Positions 50,654-58,803 of a DNA stretch of 61,767 nt are shown here, piece by piece. How positions within the stretch are numbered: the first letter of the stretch is position 1; each line of letters opens with the position of its first letter. The DNA is from a virus: positions 1 to 61,767 of IMG/VR virus record IMGVR_UViG_3300046532_001253; one strand, written 5' to 3'. The translations under genes and the position numbers were made by a program. Below the pieces are notes generated by a model. That model was not told the origin of the DNA and made no database searches. It worked only from the letters and a program-made list of their open reading frames with translations.

Positions 50654-52158
50654 AATATAATGTTGAAGATATGCTTGATATGCCGTGGGGTGAGTTTTTT
50701 ACCACTTTGGCTGGTATGGCTAAAGAAGTATACGAACCCAACGAAAAGCTAGTGTTTGAACTAAGCAGTGATGTTAATTATAGTTTACTAACGAAATTTT
50801 TCAAAGATTTTTATAAAAATATTCGTACACTAGATATTCCAAATTTTTTTATACACATTTATGTACCAAATGAAGAAACAAAAAACGCTATTTTAGAAGC
50901 ATATAACATTGTTGGAGCAGATTCTGAACCTAACATACACGTTAATACTCTATTAAGTAACGGACTAAAAATAGAAAATAGCAATACAACATTTGACTTA
51001 CCAGAAACGGTATGCCCAATGCCATGGAACTCCTTAGACGTTGATCCATTGGGCACTATTAGTCCGTGCTGTTTTTACCAAGGACATATAGTAGATGAAA
51101 CCGGTAAAGCGTACCACCCAAATACATCAACACTCAAAGAAGTATATGATAGCAAACATATGAAAACACTTCGGAGCCAGTTTAGAAGAGGTGTTAAACC
51201 TACAGGATGTTTTCGCTGTTGGAAAGAAGAAGAAAGTGGTACTGTTAGCAAACGTCAAATGTATGCTGGCCGATTTGGCAACGACAGTAAAGCAATTAAC
51301 TGGGACGAAGACAATATACGCAACTTAAAAATGTTATCTGTTTCGTTTGGTAATGTATGTAACTTTAAGTGTCGTATTTGCTCAAGCAAAAGTTCATCAA
51401 AAATTGCAGTAGAAACACAAGATAACATTGCGTTAGAAAAAGGTAAATGGATTCGCAGTTCTAAGCATCTTTGGGATCAAGTCATTGCTAATCCTCAGTT
51501 GCGTTACTTTGACTTTGCAGGCGGTGAACCGTTGCTTGATAAGGATCACTTAAAAGCATTACGTTATATGATGGATGCCAATATTGCACACACCATTACA
51601 CTACATTATAATACAAACGGTAGTATTATTACAGACGAATTACTTGAAATTTGGACTCACTTTAAAACTGTAGACTTAGCTGTTTCAATTGACGACCTTG
51701 GCGAACGTTTTAACTATCAACGTCCAGGTCTAGGACAAAAATGGAACTGGGACTTAGTTGAGCAAAATGTAAAATACATTAAACAAAACAAAAGTTCAAA
51801 TGTACAACTTAGTTTGCATGGTGCAGTTAGTATATTAAACGTTTACTACTTGCCGGAACTATTTGAATGGATAGATTCAATTGGGTTTGATGATGTGCAT
51901 TTTTCTATTGTATATAACCCAAAGCATTTAAGTTTAACAAATATACCTAAAAATGTTGCCAAGATAGTGTTAAAGAAATTAACTACGTCTAGTTTTAATA
52001 CAAAATATCAACGTTATATAGAACCTGTTATACAAGAATTAAACAATGCAAAACTTGTAACTAACCAACCATTTATTAACTATATTAAAAATTTAGATAA
52101 GATTCGCAATGAATCGTTTGAGCAAGTACTACCCGAAATATCGGTTGCTTTTTACTAA
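50650..52158 (+). CDS. Radical SAM protein with N-terminal twitch domain, inserted between gp47 and gp46
   Basis: A 502-aa protein. The first ~115 residues form an extra region (EDMLDMPWGEFF, DVNYSLLTKFFKDFYKN) not found in the other eight radical SAM proteins. The twitch region has Cys122 (VCPMPW), Cys140-Cys141 (SPCCFY), Cys187 and Cys190 (CFRCW). Radical SAM cysteines: Cys237, Cys241 and Cys244 (CNFKCRIC). GGEPL is at 291-294. It resembles rSAM 5 (5991-7211) most. It starts on the gp47 stop (ATGA), so it is translated coupled to a replication/recombination gene. gp46 follows after 21 nt. That makes early, co-expressed production likely. Confidence 0.92.
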   Translation: MKYNVEDMLDMPWGEFFTTLAGMAKEVYEPNEKLVFELSSDVNYSLLTKFFKDFYKNIRTLDIPNFFIHIYVPNEETKNAILEAYNIVGADSEPNIHVNTLLSNGLKIENSNTTFDLPETVCPMPWNSLDVDPLGTISPCCFYQGHIVDETGKAYHPNTSTLKEVYDSKHMKTLRSQFRRGVKPTGCFRCWKEEESGTVSKRQMYAGRFGNDSKAINWDEDNIRNLKMLSVSFGNVCNFKCRICSSKSSSKIAVETQDNIALEKGKWIRSSKHLWDQVIANPQLRYFDFAGGEPLLDKDHLKALRYMMDANIAHTITLHYNTNGSIITDELLEIWTHFKTVDLAVSIDDLGERFNYQRPGLGQKWNWDLVEQNVKYIKQNKSSNVQLSLHGAVSILNVYYLPELFEWIDSIGFDDVHFSIVYNPKHLSLTNIPKNVAKIVLKKLTTSSFNTKYQRYIEPVIQELNNAKLVTNQPFINYIKNLDKIRNESFEQVLPEISVAFY

Positions 52159-52179
52159 GAAGGATGCTATAATTATACA

Positions 52180-53949
52180 ATGTTTAAAATAAAAGACTTG
52201 ACAGTTAAGAACTTTATGAGTGTGGGTAATGCTACCCAAGCGGTAAACTTTAATCGCCAAGATCTCACGTTGGTATTAGGTGAAAACTTAGACTTAGGTG
52301 GTGACGATAGCGGAGCAAGGAACGGTACAGGCAAGACAACTATTCTTAATGCACTAAGTTATGCATTATACGGCGAAGCGTTAACTAAGATTCGAAAAGA
52401 TAATCTAATTAATAAAACCAACAGCAAAGGTATGATGGTTACCCTTGACTTTGCCATTGGTGGTAATGATTATCGAGTTGAACGTGGTCGTAAGCCAAAC
52501 ACATTTAAGTTCTATGTAAATGCACAAGAACAAGAAATGACCGACGAGAGTCAAGGCGACAGCCGAGAAACCCAAGCCGAAGTTGAACGTTTGTTGCGTA
52601 TGAGTCACGAGATGTTTAAGCATGTTGTAGCACTAAACACGTACACGGAACCTTTTTTAAGTTTACGAGCTAACGATCAACGAGCACTAATTGAGCAGTT
52701 GCTAGGTATTACTATACTAAGTGATAAAGCTGAAAAACTTAAAGATCTGCAACGGGCCACTAAAGAAGCAATCACCGAAGAAGAATATCGTATTAAAGCA
52801 GTTACTGACGCAAATGTTAGAATTGAACAACAAATTGACAGTTTGCGTAAACGTCAACGACTTTGGTATGCACAACACGACGAAACAGTAACAAAACTAA
52901 CTACAGGAATAGCAGATCTATCTAAAATTGACATTGATAACGAACTAGTAATGCATAACGAGTTAGACAAATGGAATGAAAAAGAAAAAACATATAACGA
53001 AGCTGAACGTTGGTTAGCAAGTGCATGGAATGATACGCAAAAACAACAAAACTTAATAGATAGAATTGATAAAGAAATTGCATTACTTGAAGAACATAAA
53101 TGTCACTCCTGCGGGCAAGACATTCATGATGAAAAGCAAGACGCACTTTTAAAAAGCAAAGAAAAAAGTAAGAAAACAGCAAACGATGCGGTTATTGCTA
53201 ACAGTCGAACAGAAGAAGAACATGCTGAAGTAATGTCTAAACATAAAAATGTAGGAGACAAACCAAGTACATTCTACCCTGCTCGCGACGGTGCAATTGA
53301 ACACAAGAACAATTTAGCAAATTTAGAAACACAACTAGAAAACAAAGCAAAAGAGCAAGATCCATACGGCGAACAAGTTGATGAAATGGAAACTGCTGGT
53401 ATTGAACAAATTAGTTACGATACACTCAATGAACTAGTGAATATTAAAGAACACCAAGAGTTCTTAATGAAATTGCTAACAAACAAAGACAGTTTTATTA
53501 GAAAACGAATTATTGATCAGAATTTAAGTTTCTTAAATGCCAGACTGCATGTGTACTTAGACAAAATTGGACTTCCGCATCAAGTAAAATTCTTAAATGA
53601 CTTAAATGTAGAGATTACTGAATTAGGTCGTGATCTAGATTTTGATAACCTAAGTCGTGGTGAACGCAATCGTTTAATTTTAAGTTTAAGTTGGGCATTC
53701 AGAGACGTATGGGAAAGTTTATATCATCCAATTAACTTATTGTTCATTGACGAACTTGTTGATAGCGGCATGGATAGCTCGGGTGTTGAAAACGCACTTA
53801 GTATACTTAAAAAAATGAGTCGTGAAAGTAACAGAAGTGTGTGGTTAGTATCACATAAAGATGAACTAGCTGGTCGTGTTAATAATACACTGCATGTTGT
53901 AAAAGAAAACGGATTCACTAGTTATAACACGGACGTTGATATTGTTTAG
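52180..53949 (+). CDS. 46: Recombination exonuclease subunit gp46 (Rad50/SbcC-like ATPase)
   Basis: A 589-aa protein, near T4 gp46 (560 aa). Walker A GARNGTGKTT is at about residues 45-54. A Q-loop region (HVVALNTYTEPF) follows, then coiled coils of ~250 residues around a zinc hook CHSC (Cys308, Cys311). The ABC signature is LSRGERNRLILSL at about 493 and Walker B LLFIDELVDSG at about 521. The H-loop His lies in VSHKDEL. Partner of gp47. AAGGA lies about 12-15 nt before the ATG. The end overlaps the next radical SAM gene by 14 nt. Confidence 0.95.
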   Translation: MFKIKDLTVKNFMSVGNATQAVNFNRQDLTLVLGENLDLGGDDSGARNGTGKTTILNALSYALYGEALTKIRKDNLINKTNSKGMMVTLDFAIGGNDYRVERGRKPNTFKFYVNAQEQEMTDESQGDSRETQAEVERLLRMSHEMFKHVVALNTYTEPFLSLRANDQRALIEQLLGITILSDKAEKLKDLQRATKEAITEEEYRIKAVTDANVRIEQQIDSLRKRQRLWYAQHDETVTKLTTGIADLSKIDIDNELVMHNELDKWNEKEKTYNEAERWLASAWNDTQKQQNLIDRIDKEIALLEEHKCHSCGQDIHDEKQDALLKSKEKSKKTANDAVIANSRTEEEHAEVMSKHKNVGDKPSTFYPARDGAIEHKNNLANLETQLENKAKEQDPYGEQVDEMETAGIEQISYDTLNELVNIKEHQEFLMKLLTNKDSFIRKRIIDQNLSFLNARLHVYLDKIGLPHQVKFLNDLNVEITELGRDLDFDNLSRGERNRLILSLSWAFRDVWESLYHPINLLFIDELVDSGMDSSGVENALSILKKMSRESNRSVWLVSHKDELAGRVNNTLHVVKENGFTSYNTDVDIV

Positions 53950-54952
53950 TTATTCTGAATTGCATATTGAGATCAGTAGTAGATGTGTACTTAAATGTCC
54001 TCGGTGTCCTCGAACTGAACTTTCTGAAAAATTACGAGACGTATTAAACACTGACTACAGTCTTAGCGAGTTTAGTGCTATCTTTACTCCTGAGATCCTA
54101 ATAGACGTCAAACGTATACTATTTTGCGGGGATAAAGGGGATCCTATATACACTCGTGAATTTTTAGAAATAATAAAATACATTAAGCAAACTAAGCAGT
54201 CCATCCGCATTAGTATTACTACTAACGGAAGCTATAAATCAGAAGTTTGGTGGACTGAGCTTGGCGAGTTACTAGAACCACATGATACCATTACGTTTAG
54301 CGTTGATGGGTGGGATCAGAAAAGCAACAACCTATATCGTATCAATAATAATTTTGAAAGTATTCTTCTTGGCATAGCTACACTAAGCAAACTGCCGGAC
54401 ACCCAAAGACCATTTATTAAATGGAGTACAGTATCGTTTAGGTTTAATCAAAACAACGAACAACGTATTTTAGATTTAATTAAGGTCCAAGGTTTAAAGG
54501 TTGATATATTCCAATTAGTAAAAAGTACTAAGATTGGAAGCATTGATCAAAACTATCTGGACAAAAATGGTATGGACGAACTAGAGCCTATAAGTATTAA
54601 TAACGCACAACCATTAAAAGTATACGATAAAAGTGAGAGTACTCGGCTCTCAAAGAGGCGCGAAGACATTCCGTGGGAACGAGTTATTCCAGTTGGAAAC
54701 CCATGGCAGGGTTGCTTACGTGGAGAACAGATACCTTTTATTGATGTTGACGGGAAATTTTATCCGTGTGCTTGGTTTAATAGTGGTTACATGCCAAATG
54801 ATTTTGTAGAAAAGTATGCAGACGAAATTAATATTCGAAAGAACGGACTACTTGCAGTGATTAACCACCCGTGTTGGGGAGAACTTGAATCTCGTTGGTT
54901 ACTAGCGCCGTTAGAAATATGTAAATTAAAGTGTTATAAACATGCCCAATAA
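53936..54952 (+). CDS. Radical SAM/SPASM-type protein (C-terminal auxiliary cluster)
   Basis: A 338-aa protein of a different architecture from the others. The radical SAM motif stands at the very N-terminus: Cys17, Cys21 and Cys24 (CVLKCPRC), with FCGDKGDP replacing the GGE motif. The auxiliary region is C-terminal, as in ordinary SPASM enzymes: GCLRGEQ, FYPCAWF, HPCWGE, and EICKLKCYKHAQ with Cys329 and Cys333. The frame begins at TTG 53936 with weak ribosome-binding support (a second TTG lies 6 nt further), overlapping gp46 by 14 nt. SPASM enzymes often crosslink or oxidise peptides or alcohols. FSVDGWDQ near the middle fits the barrel beta strand that contacts substrate. Confidence 0.88.
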   Translation: MILFSYSELHIEISSRCVLKCPRCPRTELSEKLRDVLNTDYSLSEFSAIFTPEILIDVKRILFCGDKGDPIYTREFLEIIKYIKQTKQSIRISITTNGSYKSEVWWTELGELLEPHDTITFSVDGWDQKSNNLYRINNNFESILLGIATLSKLPDTQRPFIKWSTVSFRFNQNNEQRILDLIKVQGLKVDIFQLVKSTKIGSIDQNYLDKNGMDELEPISINNAQPLKVYDKSESTRLSKRREDIPWERVIPVGNPWQGCLRGEQIPFIDVDGKFYPCAWFNSGYMPNDFVEKYADEINIRKNGLLAVINHPCWGELESRWLLAPLEICKLKCYKHAQ

Positions 54953-56237
54953 AGATATATTTTGTAATATTCCATGGTTCGAATTGAACATTAATAATGA
55001 TGGCAGTTTTGATCTATGCGGGTGTCAGAATGATAAAATCATTAACACCGAGCTTGGTGAAGAATGGAATATTAAGAAAATGACCATCGACGAGTATTGG
55101 AATAGCTCACGCATGCAAGAGAAACGTGCTATTAAGTTAGGCGATACAGTTGACCCAATGTGTAAAATGTGTCAAATGAAAGATGCGGCTGGGTATACTA
55201 GTGCTAGACAAAAAGAAAATTTAAAAAGTGTTATCTTTCAAGATGCATTTGATCGTAGCTTCAAACAAAGCCCACATTTAGCTCAGTTTACAGAAGTAAC
55301 ACAAACTAAAATACACAGTTTGCATTTAAATATTGGTAATACGTGCAACTTAGCTTGTAAATTCTGTGCTCCTGAATCTAGCTCACGTATTGCTAGTTTT
55401 CAGAAGAGTGTTAATTGGATTCCGCAGACATGGAAAATGCAATCGTGGCTTAAAGACCCAATTGCATATCAAAATTTCCGTGATTGGTTTGACGAAAATT
55501 ACAAACATATTCATGTAATACACTTAATTGGCGGAGAGCCAGCGTTAATTGACGAGTTTGCAGATCTAATTGATTTGTTCACAGAGCATAAAATGTCATG
55601 GCTTAACCTAAGTTTTACTACTAACGCAACATACCCATACACTGAGTATGCTAAACAATTTAAGAAGTTTAAACGTGTAGAGATAGGTATTTCAATTGAA
55701 ACAGCCGACGAAAGTAATAATTATATTCGCTCAGGCAGTGTAATTGGAGAGATTTTATCTAATGTAGATACTATGCAAAAGAAAATGCCTTTTGTTGATT
55801 TTGCATTCAGAACAGTACCAAACTTGCTTAGTGTTGGGCGTTACGACACCCTATTAAAAGAAGGGTTAAAACGACGTATTCCAATTGATGCAAGTTACCC
55901 ACACAGACCGAGTTGGATGCTCTCAGAACTATTACCCGACGGACATAAAGGTCTTGCTATTAAAAAGTTACAAACATTTGCTGACAGCATCAACTTAACT
56001 GATAAGAAATTTAATAACACTAAGAACGCAAACAACGTTGAATTGTCACTCAAACGGGAAGCAGAAGCGTTAATACGACACCTGCAGAAGCCAGTATTAG
56101 ACGAAGACGAAGCATTTAGGGGCCGTGCAGAAGCCGCTAGTCGTATTGCTACACAAGATAGATATCATGGTATTAGTATTTTTGATGCTATTCCAGAGTA
56201 CAACGGATGGTTAAAAGAGCATGGATACAGTAATTAA
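54942..56237 (+). CDS. Radical SAM protein with N-terminal twitch domain (third on plus strand)
   Basis: A 431-aa protein. Twitch region: Cys8 (FCNIPW), Cys26 and Cys28 (LCGCQN) instead of a CC doublet, Cys74 and Cys77 (CKMCQ). Radical SAM cysteines: Cys135, Cys139 and Cys142 (CNLACKFC). GGEPA is at 197-200. FTTNATYPYTEYAKQFKKF and RVEIGISIETADESNNYIRSG are the central barrel parts. The ATG overlaps the end of the SPASM gene (11 nt), and its own end overlaps the next gene by 17 nt. The CxC spacing makes the auxiliary-cluster geometry slightly different. Confidence 0.92.
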   Translation: MPNKDIFCNIPWFELNINNDGSFDLCGCQNDKIINTELGEEWNIKKMTIDEYWNSSRMQEKRAIKLGDTVDPMCKMCQMKDAAGYTSARQKENLKSVIFQDAFDRSFKQSPHLAQFTEVTQTKIHSLHLNIGNTCNLACKFCAPESSSRIASFQKSVNWIPQTWKMQSWLKDPIAYQNFRDWFDENYKHIHVIHLIGGEPALIDEFADLIDLFTEHKMSWLNLSFTTNATYPYTEYAKQFKKFKRVEIGISIETADESNNYIRSGSVIGEILSNVDTMQKKMPFVDFAFRTVPNLLSVGRYDTLLKEGLKRRIPIDASYPHRPSWMLSELLPDGHKGLAIKKLQTFADSINLTDKKFNNTKNANNVELSLKREAEALIRHLQKPVLDEDEAFRGRAEAASRIATQDRYHGISIFDAIPEYNGWLKEHGYSN

Positions 56238-56661
56238 ATTTACCCTTAATCCAGTATGGCATAACGATCCTCCGGAGTTTCGTGTTGACTGGAATGACGA
56301 TTGGTTATTCAATGGGGTGTTAAAAGAAAAACAAGAGTTTACATATCGTGTCGAAGGAAACGCCGGCAAACACGAATTAGGATTTAGTCTGCTTAATAAA
56401 ACAGACGAAGATACTGTTATGGAAGGCAAAGAAATTGTTAAGGATAAAGCAGTAAAGATTGAAAATATAACCATTGAAGGTTTTGAATTTGATAGCTTTA
56501 TGCATATTATTCAATATCAAGACCGTTACAAGCGAAAAAAGAAAAATTACGGTAACTACGTATGTTGGAATCAACGTTGGGTTTTACCAATGGAGTTTCC
56601 AGTGTTTACCTGGGTTCATAAATTAGAAAATTTAGGTTGGATCTACGGAGACACTATATAA
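56221..56661 (+). CDS. Conserved phage protein with CBM-like beta-sandwich appearance, 146 aa
   Basis: The start ATG lies inside the end of the radical SAM gene. The sequence (VIKFTLNPVWHNDPPEFRVDW, HELGFSLLNKTDEDTVM, IVKDKAVKIENITIEGFEF) alternates beta strands, with a NKTDEDTV motif that recalls calcium-dependent carbohydrate-binding modules. KRKKKNYGNYVCWNQRWV and WVHKLENLGWIYGDT follow. No catalytic motif. Proteins of this kind occur singly in marine T4-like phages; a sugar-binding job is inference. Confidence 0.55.
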   Translation: MDTVIKFTLNPVWHNDPPEFRVDWNDDWLFNGVLKEKQEFTYRVEGNAGKHELGFSLLNKTDEDTVMEGKEIVKDKAVKIENITIEGFEFDSFMHIIQYQDRYKRKKKNYGNYVCWNQRWVLPMEFPVFTWVHKLENLGWIYGDTI

Positions 56662-56665
56662 TAGT

Positions 56666-57106
56666 ATGTCGTGGACCTACAAAGATCAACTAGTAACAGA
56701 TTTACCAGAAGATTGCGTAGGTTTTGTTTACTTAATTACTAATACCAACAGCGACCGCAAATACATTGGTAAAAAACTAGCTAAGTTTGCTAGGACAAGG
56801 TATCGGGTAGTAAAACTAAAAAACGGTACTAAGAAGCGTAAGAAGATAAAAGACAAAGTGGACAGCGACTGGCAAGAATATTATGGCTCATCAAACGAAT
56901 TAAACAAAGACATCGAAGCACTCGGCAAAGACTGCTTCACACGTGAAATACTTTACTATTGTTACAGCAAGGCAGAGTGTAGTTACGTTGAAGCAAGAGA
57001 ACAATTTAGGCACAAAGTATTAGAATCTGATAACTGGTATAACGGACTTATCCGTGTAAGAGTTAACAGAAGCCAATACATTTTAAACGAAAACAATCAA
57101 GATTAA
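56666..57106 (+). CDS. GIY-YIG nuclease-like protein, 146 aa
   Basis: GFVYLITNTNSDRKYIGKKLAKF (residues about 13-36, given in two overlapping parts: GFVYLITNTNS, KYIGKKLAKF) follows the GIY-YIG pattern with Arg/Lys after it. DWQEYYGSSNELNKDIEAL supplies the usual downstream helix, and KAECSYVEAREQFRHKV the Glu that may bind metal. This is a form common in cyanophages, sometimes described as Seg-like. It could be a homing or DNA-processing nuclease, or a packaging accessory protein. It ends the plus-strand operon, just before the structured non-coding stretch. Confidence 0.65.
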   Translation: MSWTYKDQLVTDLPEDCVGFVYLITNTNSDRKYIGKKLAKFARTRYRVVKLKNGTKKRKKIKDKVDSDWQEYYGSSNELNKDIEALGKDCFTREILYYCYSKAECSYVEAREQFRHKVLESDNWYNGLIRVRVNRSQYILNENNQD

Positions 57107-57505
57107 GAGCTCTGTTTGGTCGAGGTAGCTCGACCCGTCAAGATACTGCAAGCGAAGGTTTGCCGTTGGGTGTGATGTGCTCAAGGAAAATGCTAACTTA
57201 AGGCTCAAATGGTCGTGGCTCTGTGAAAAAGATACAACCACAATTGAATACATGCTGATTGGATGTGTGTAGGAGATTCCGTTGACACGTGAATGCTATA
57301 GTAAGGGGTACAGATCAACCGCCTCTGCTGTACTATATACAATACATTAACGCATTTAATGTACTGTATAAAGTACAAATCTATTCAAACCAATTGGCTG
57401 ATGATACTCGGATGATGCTATCTCAGACACTGTTCACCCGGCAACGGGTGAATTGTGGCTAATTCATCTGGATGATACTAGAGTATATTAATATATACTA
57501 TATTC
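57107..57505 (+). ncRNA. Candidate structured non-coding RNA (~400 nt)
   Basis: No protein frame covers this stretch between convergent genes; the DNA is less AT-rich than ordinary gaps. On the plus strand it has: a 7-bp hairpin 57118-57135 (loop GTAG); a 6-bp hairpin 57148-57163 with a G.U pair, which would be an A-C mismatch on the minus strand; a possible pseudoknot GTTGA (57281) with TCAAC (57315) interleaved with GTACAG (57308) and CTGTAC (57328); a long hairpin 57330-57376 (19 pairs, internal mismatches only); an 8-bp hairpin with GCAA tetraloop (57433-57452); and a 7-bp hairpin 57482-57499. GGATGATRCTA occurs twice and a related CTGATGATACTC once. It matches no tRNA, tmRNA or intron core I could recognise. 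Confidence 0.55.
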
Positions 57506-57582
57506 ATATTAGAAGTAAAAATTAAAGAAGTAAAAAAAATATTTACGAACGACAGTGAAGTAAATAGATCACGTAAGTGATC
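57506..57582. other. AT-rich gap with short hairpin before gp26-51 end
   Basis: A tract of A-rich, repeat-like sequence followed by AGATCAC-GTAA-GTGATCT (57566-57583 region), a 7-bp palindromic hairpin just downstream of the frameshift-product stop. It may terminate the minus transcript, though no T run follows on either strand. Confidence 0.35.
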
Positions 57583-58706
57583 TTAAAAGAATGGCATCTT
57601 AGTAGTTTTAGTTGTTTCTAAATTACCATCTATGATTTTACCAATTAGTTTACGTTCTGATTGATCAAGATTAAATGCTTCGATGTAGGAAAGACCTCCA
57701 CGCATATACCAACACATTCGTAACAGTTCTTCTTTTATTGCCTCCACCTCTCTATCAAACTTCTTTAAGAAGTCAATGATATCCTGTTCTGAGCTTAACT
57801 GGAGGAGGCTTCTGCGAAAAAACTTGTATAATCAAACTCTAATGGAGTTTCCCATGCATGTTCGCAACTGTTACATTTAAGTTTTAAATCTGTAGGAGAT
57901 GCTTCTTTTGCTATTGCAACGATCTTATCTTGTACTGAACGTAATGCACCTGCGTCTGCTTGCTGGTAGAAATCTCTAATATGCGTTTTCTCATTGACTA
58001 GTGTGCCGTCTGGCATTTCAATATGTGAAGTGCTTTCAGTTACGTTGTCAAACCCAAGGTTCATAATACGAGTAAAACTTTCATTTACTTGTTTTAATTT
58101 GTCTTCTTCAGGCATTGTTAAATCAGCAACAACAGAACTAATACGCTCTTCTTGGAATCTTAGTTGATTAAGCCTTGAGATAGCATCATAATACTGAGGC
58201 TGGATATATATTTTTAATCCTAGGACTTCAACCGGTGAGGCATAATCAGGTAAACGTAGCAATCCAAGTTTTTCTGGTAACGGTACAGCATACGTATTTT
58301 CTTCATTGCATTCCGGACAATCAACTTTGACATCCATGCCTTCGCCAAAACTTGCAATACGAATTGCAATTAATAACGCATCTGTGTCAATACTTGGCAT
58401 TCCCCACGCATCTCGTACTGCTGGACAGCAACTTTCAATTACAGAAACTACTGATTGTCCGTTCATTAATCCGTCTGGTGTGCGTAGTGCAATTTCATCT
58501 TTAGCTGTCATTGCATAAACTGGAACTTCTCCAGTGGCTGGGAGTTCTAGTGCGCCTTGTTTCCAGTATTTGCCTCCGCTTGGCAAAGATAAATGAATCT
58601 TTGGTTGCCTAAAGTGGGCAGTTAGCGGATTAAATGCTGGCTCAGGCCCAGGATTTGCTTGTGTAACGCCTGGCATAGGAACACTCTGCATATTTTGATT
58701 TTCCAT
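57583..58706 (-). CDS. gp26-gp51-like fusion made by probable -1 frameshift, 374 aa
   Basis: Past the slippery T TTT TTC in the gp26-like gene, the -1 frame stays open for 77 codons to 57583. The extension reads RRSLLQLSSEQDIIDFLKKF, then EVEAIKEELLRMCWYMRGG, and ends TTKTTKMPFF. This is a typical small phage tail-chaperone protein (the MCWYMRGG...MPFF family that follows gp26 in T4-like phages). No ATG exists in its frame before MCW, and the -1 frame is closed by TGA just 12 nt upstream of the slip site. So translation as an independent gene is hard to explain, and fusion by frameshift is the best reading. A GTG at REVEAIK would be the only alternative start. Confidence 0.65.
57795..58706 (-). 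CDS. 26: Baseplate hub / tail assembly protein gp26-like
   Basis: A 303-aa protein with the T4_baseplate-family pattern: HLSLPSGGKYWKQGALELP, VYAMTAKDEIALRTPDGLMNG, SVVSVIESCCPAVRDAW, DTDALLIAIRIASFGEGM. Two Cys pairs (CPEC at about 146-149 and CNSC near the C-terminus) may bind zinc. T4 gp26 is 208 aa. T4 gp26 and gp51 are hub assembly factors, not permanent virion parts. It lies next to a tape-measure-like gene on the other strand, which fits a tail chaperone. AGGATCTAAAAACT precedes the ATG. The last codons contain the slippery heptamer. Confidence 0.75.
   Translation of the reverse strand: MENQNMQSVPMPGVTQANPGPEPAFNPLTAHFRQPKIHLSLPSGGKYWKQGALELPATGEVPVYAMTAKDEIALRTPDGLMNGQSVVSVIESCCPAVRDAWGMPSIDTDALLIAIRIASFGEGMDVKVDCPECNEENTYAVPLPEKLGLLRLPDYASPVEVLGLKIYIQPQYYDAISRLNQLRFQEERISSVVADLTMPEEDKLKQVNESFTRIMNLGFDNVTESTSHIEMPDGTLVNEKTHIRDFYQQADAGALRSVQDKIVAIAKEASPTDLKLKCNSCEHAWETPLEFDYTSFFAEASSS
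57816..57822 (-). other. Slippery heptamer T TTT TTC for -1 frameshift
   Basis: In the frame of gp26 the codons read AGT TTT TTC, i.e. X XXY YYZ with X=Y=T, six codons before the last sense codon. Both tRNAs can re-pair after slipping by one base. I see no strong stem-loop immediately downstream; only weak pairings are present. Confidence 0.65.
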
Positions 58707-58719
58707 AGTTTTTAGATCC

Positions 58720-58727
58720 TATAAATA
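58720..58727 (+). promoter_or_regulatory. T4-type late promoter TATAAATA (tape-measure gene)
   Basis: Exact TATAAATA followed by C on the plus strand, 77 nt before the tape-measure-like start; the leader would be about 66 nt. Confidence 0.7.
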
Positions 58728-58761
58728 CATTATATAAATGTGATGATTAGTTAACTTACTG

Positions 58762-58769
58762 TATTTATG
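58762..58769 (-). promoter_or_regulatory. T4-type late promoter motif CATAAATA (gp26)
   Basis: CATAAATAC on the minus strand, 56 nt before the gp26-like start. The transcription starts of this and the plus-strand motif at 58720 would overlap by roughly 10-15 nt at their 5' ends. Confidence 0.65.
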
Positions 58770-58803
58770 GTAAAAAACACCCACATTAAGGAAAAAGTAT
58801 TTT

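Noticed and set aside
52142-52178. Promoter with TATAAT just before gp46
   Set aside because: TTGCTT-17-TATAAT is a weak -35, and the start would leave almost no leader; translation from the operon transcript explains gp46 better.
50650-56237. DNA-base hypermodification by the plus-strand radical SAM genes
   Set aside because: Suggested by the neighbourhood of gp46/gp47, but no nucleotide-specific kinase, thymidylate-synthase-like or glycosylase gene is visible in the window to support it.
57398-57420. Hammerhead ribozyme core CTGATGA
   Set aside because: The partner GAAA element and stem II closing are not present at the needed distance.
57107-57505. tRNA, tmRNA, group I or group II intron
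   Set aside because: No T-loop GTTCRA box, no CCA end, no P7-type or domain-V-type core could be found; only generic hairpins remain.
56666-57505. Homing-endonuclease intron unit (GIY-YIG gene plus RNA)
   Set aside because: The RNA-like region has no intron core and lies between complete genes, not inside one; adjacency alone is not enough.
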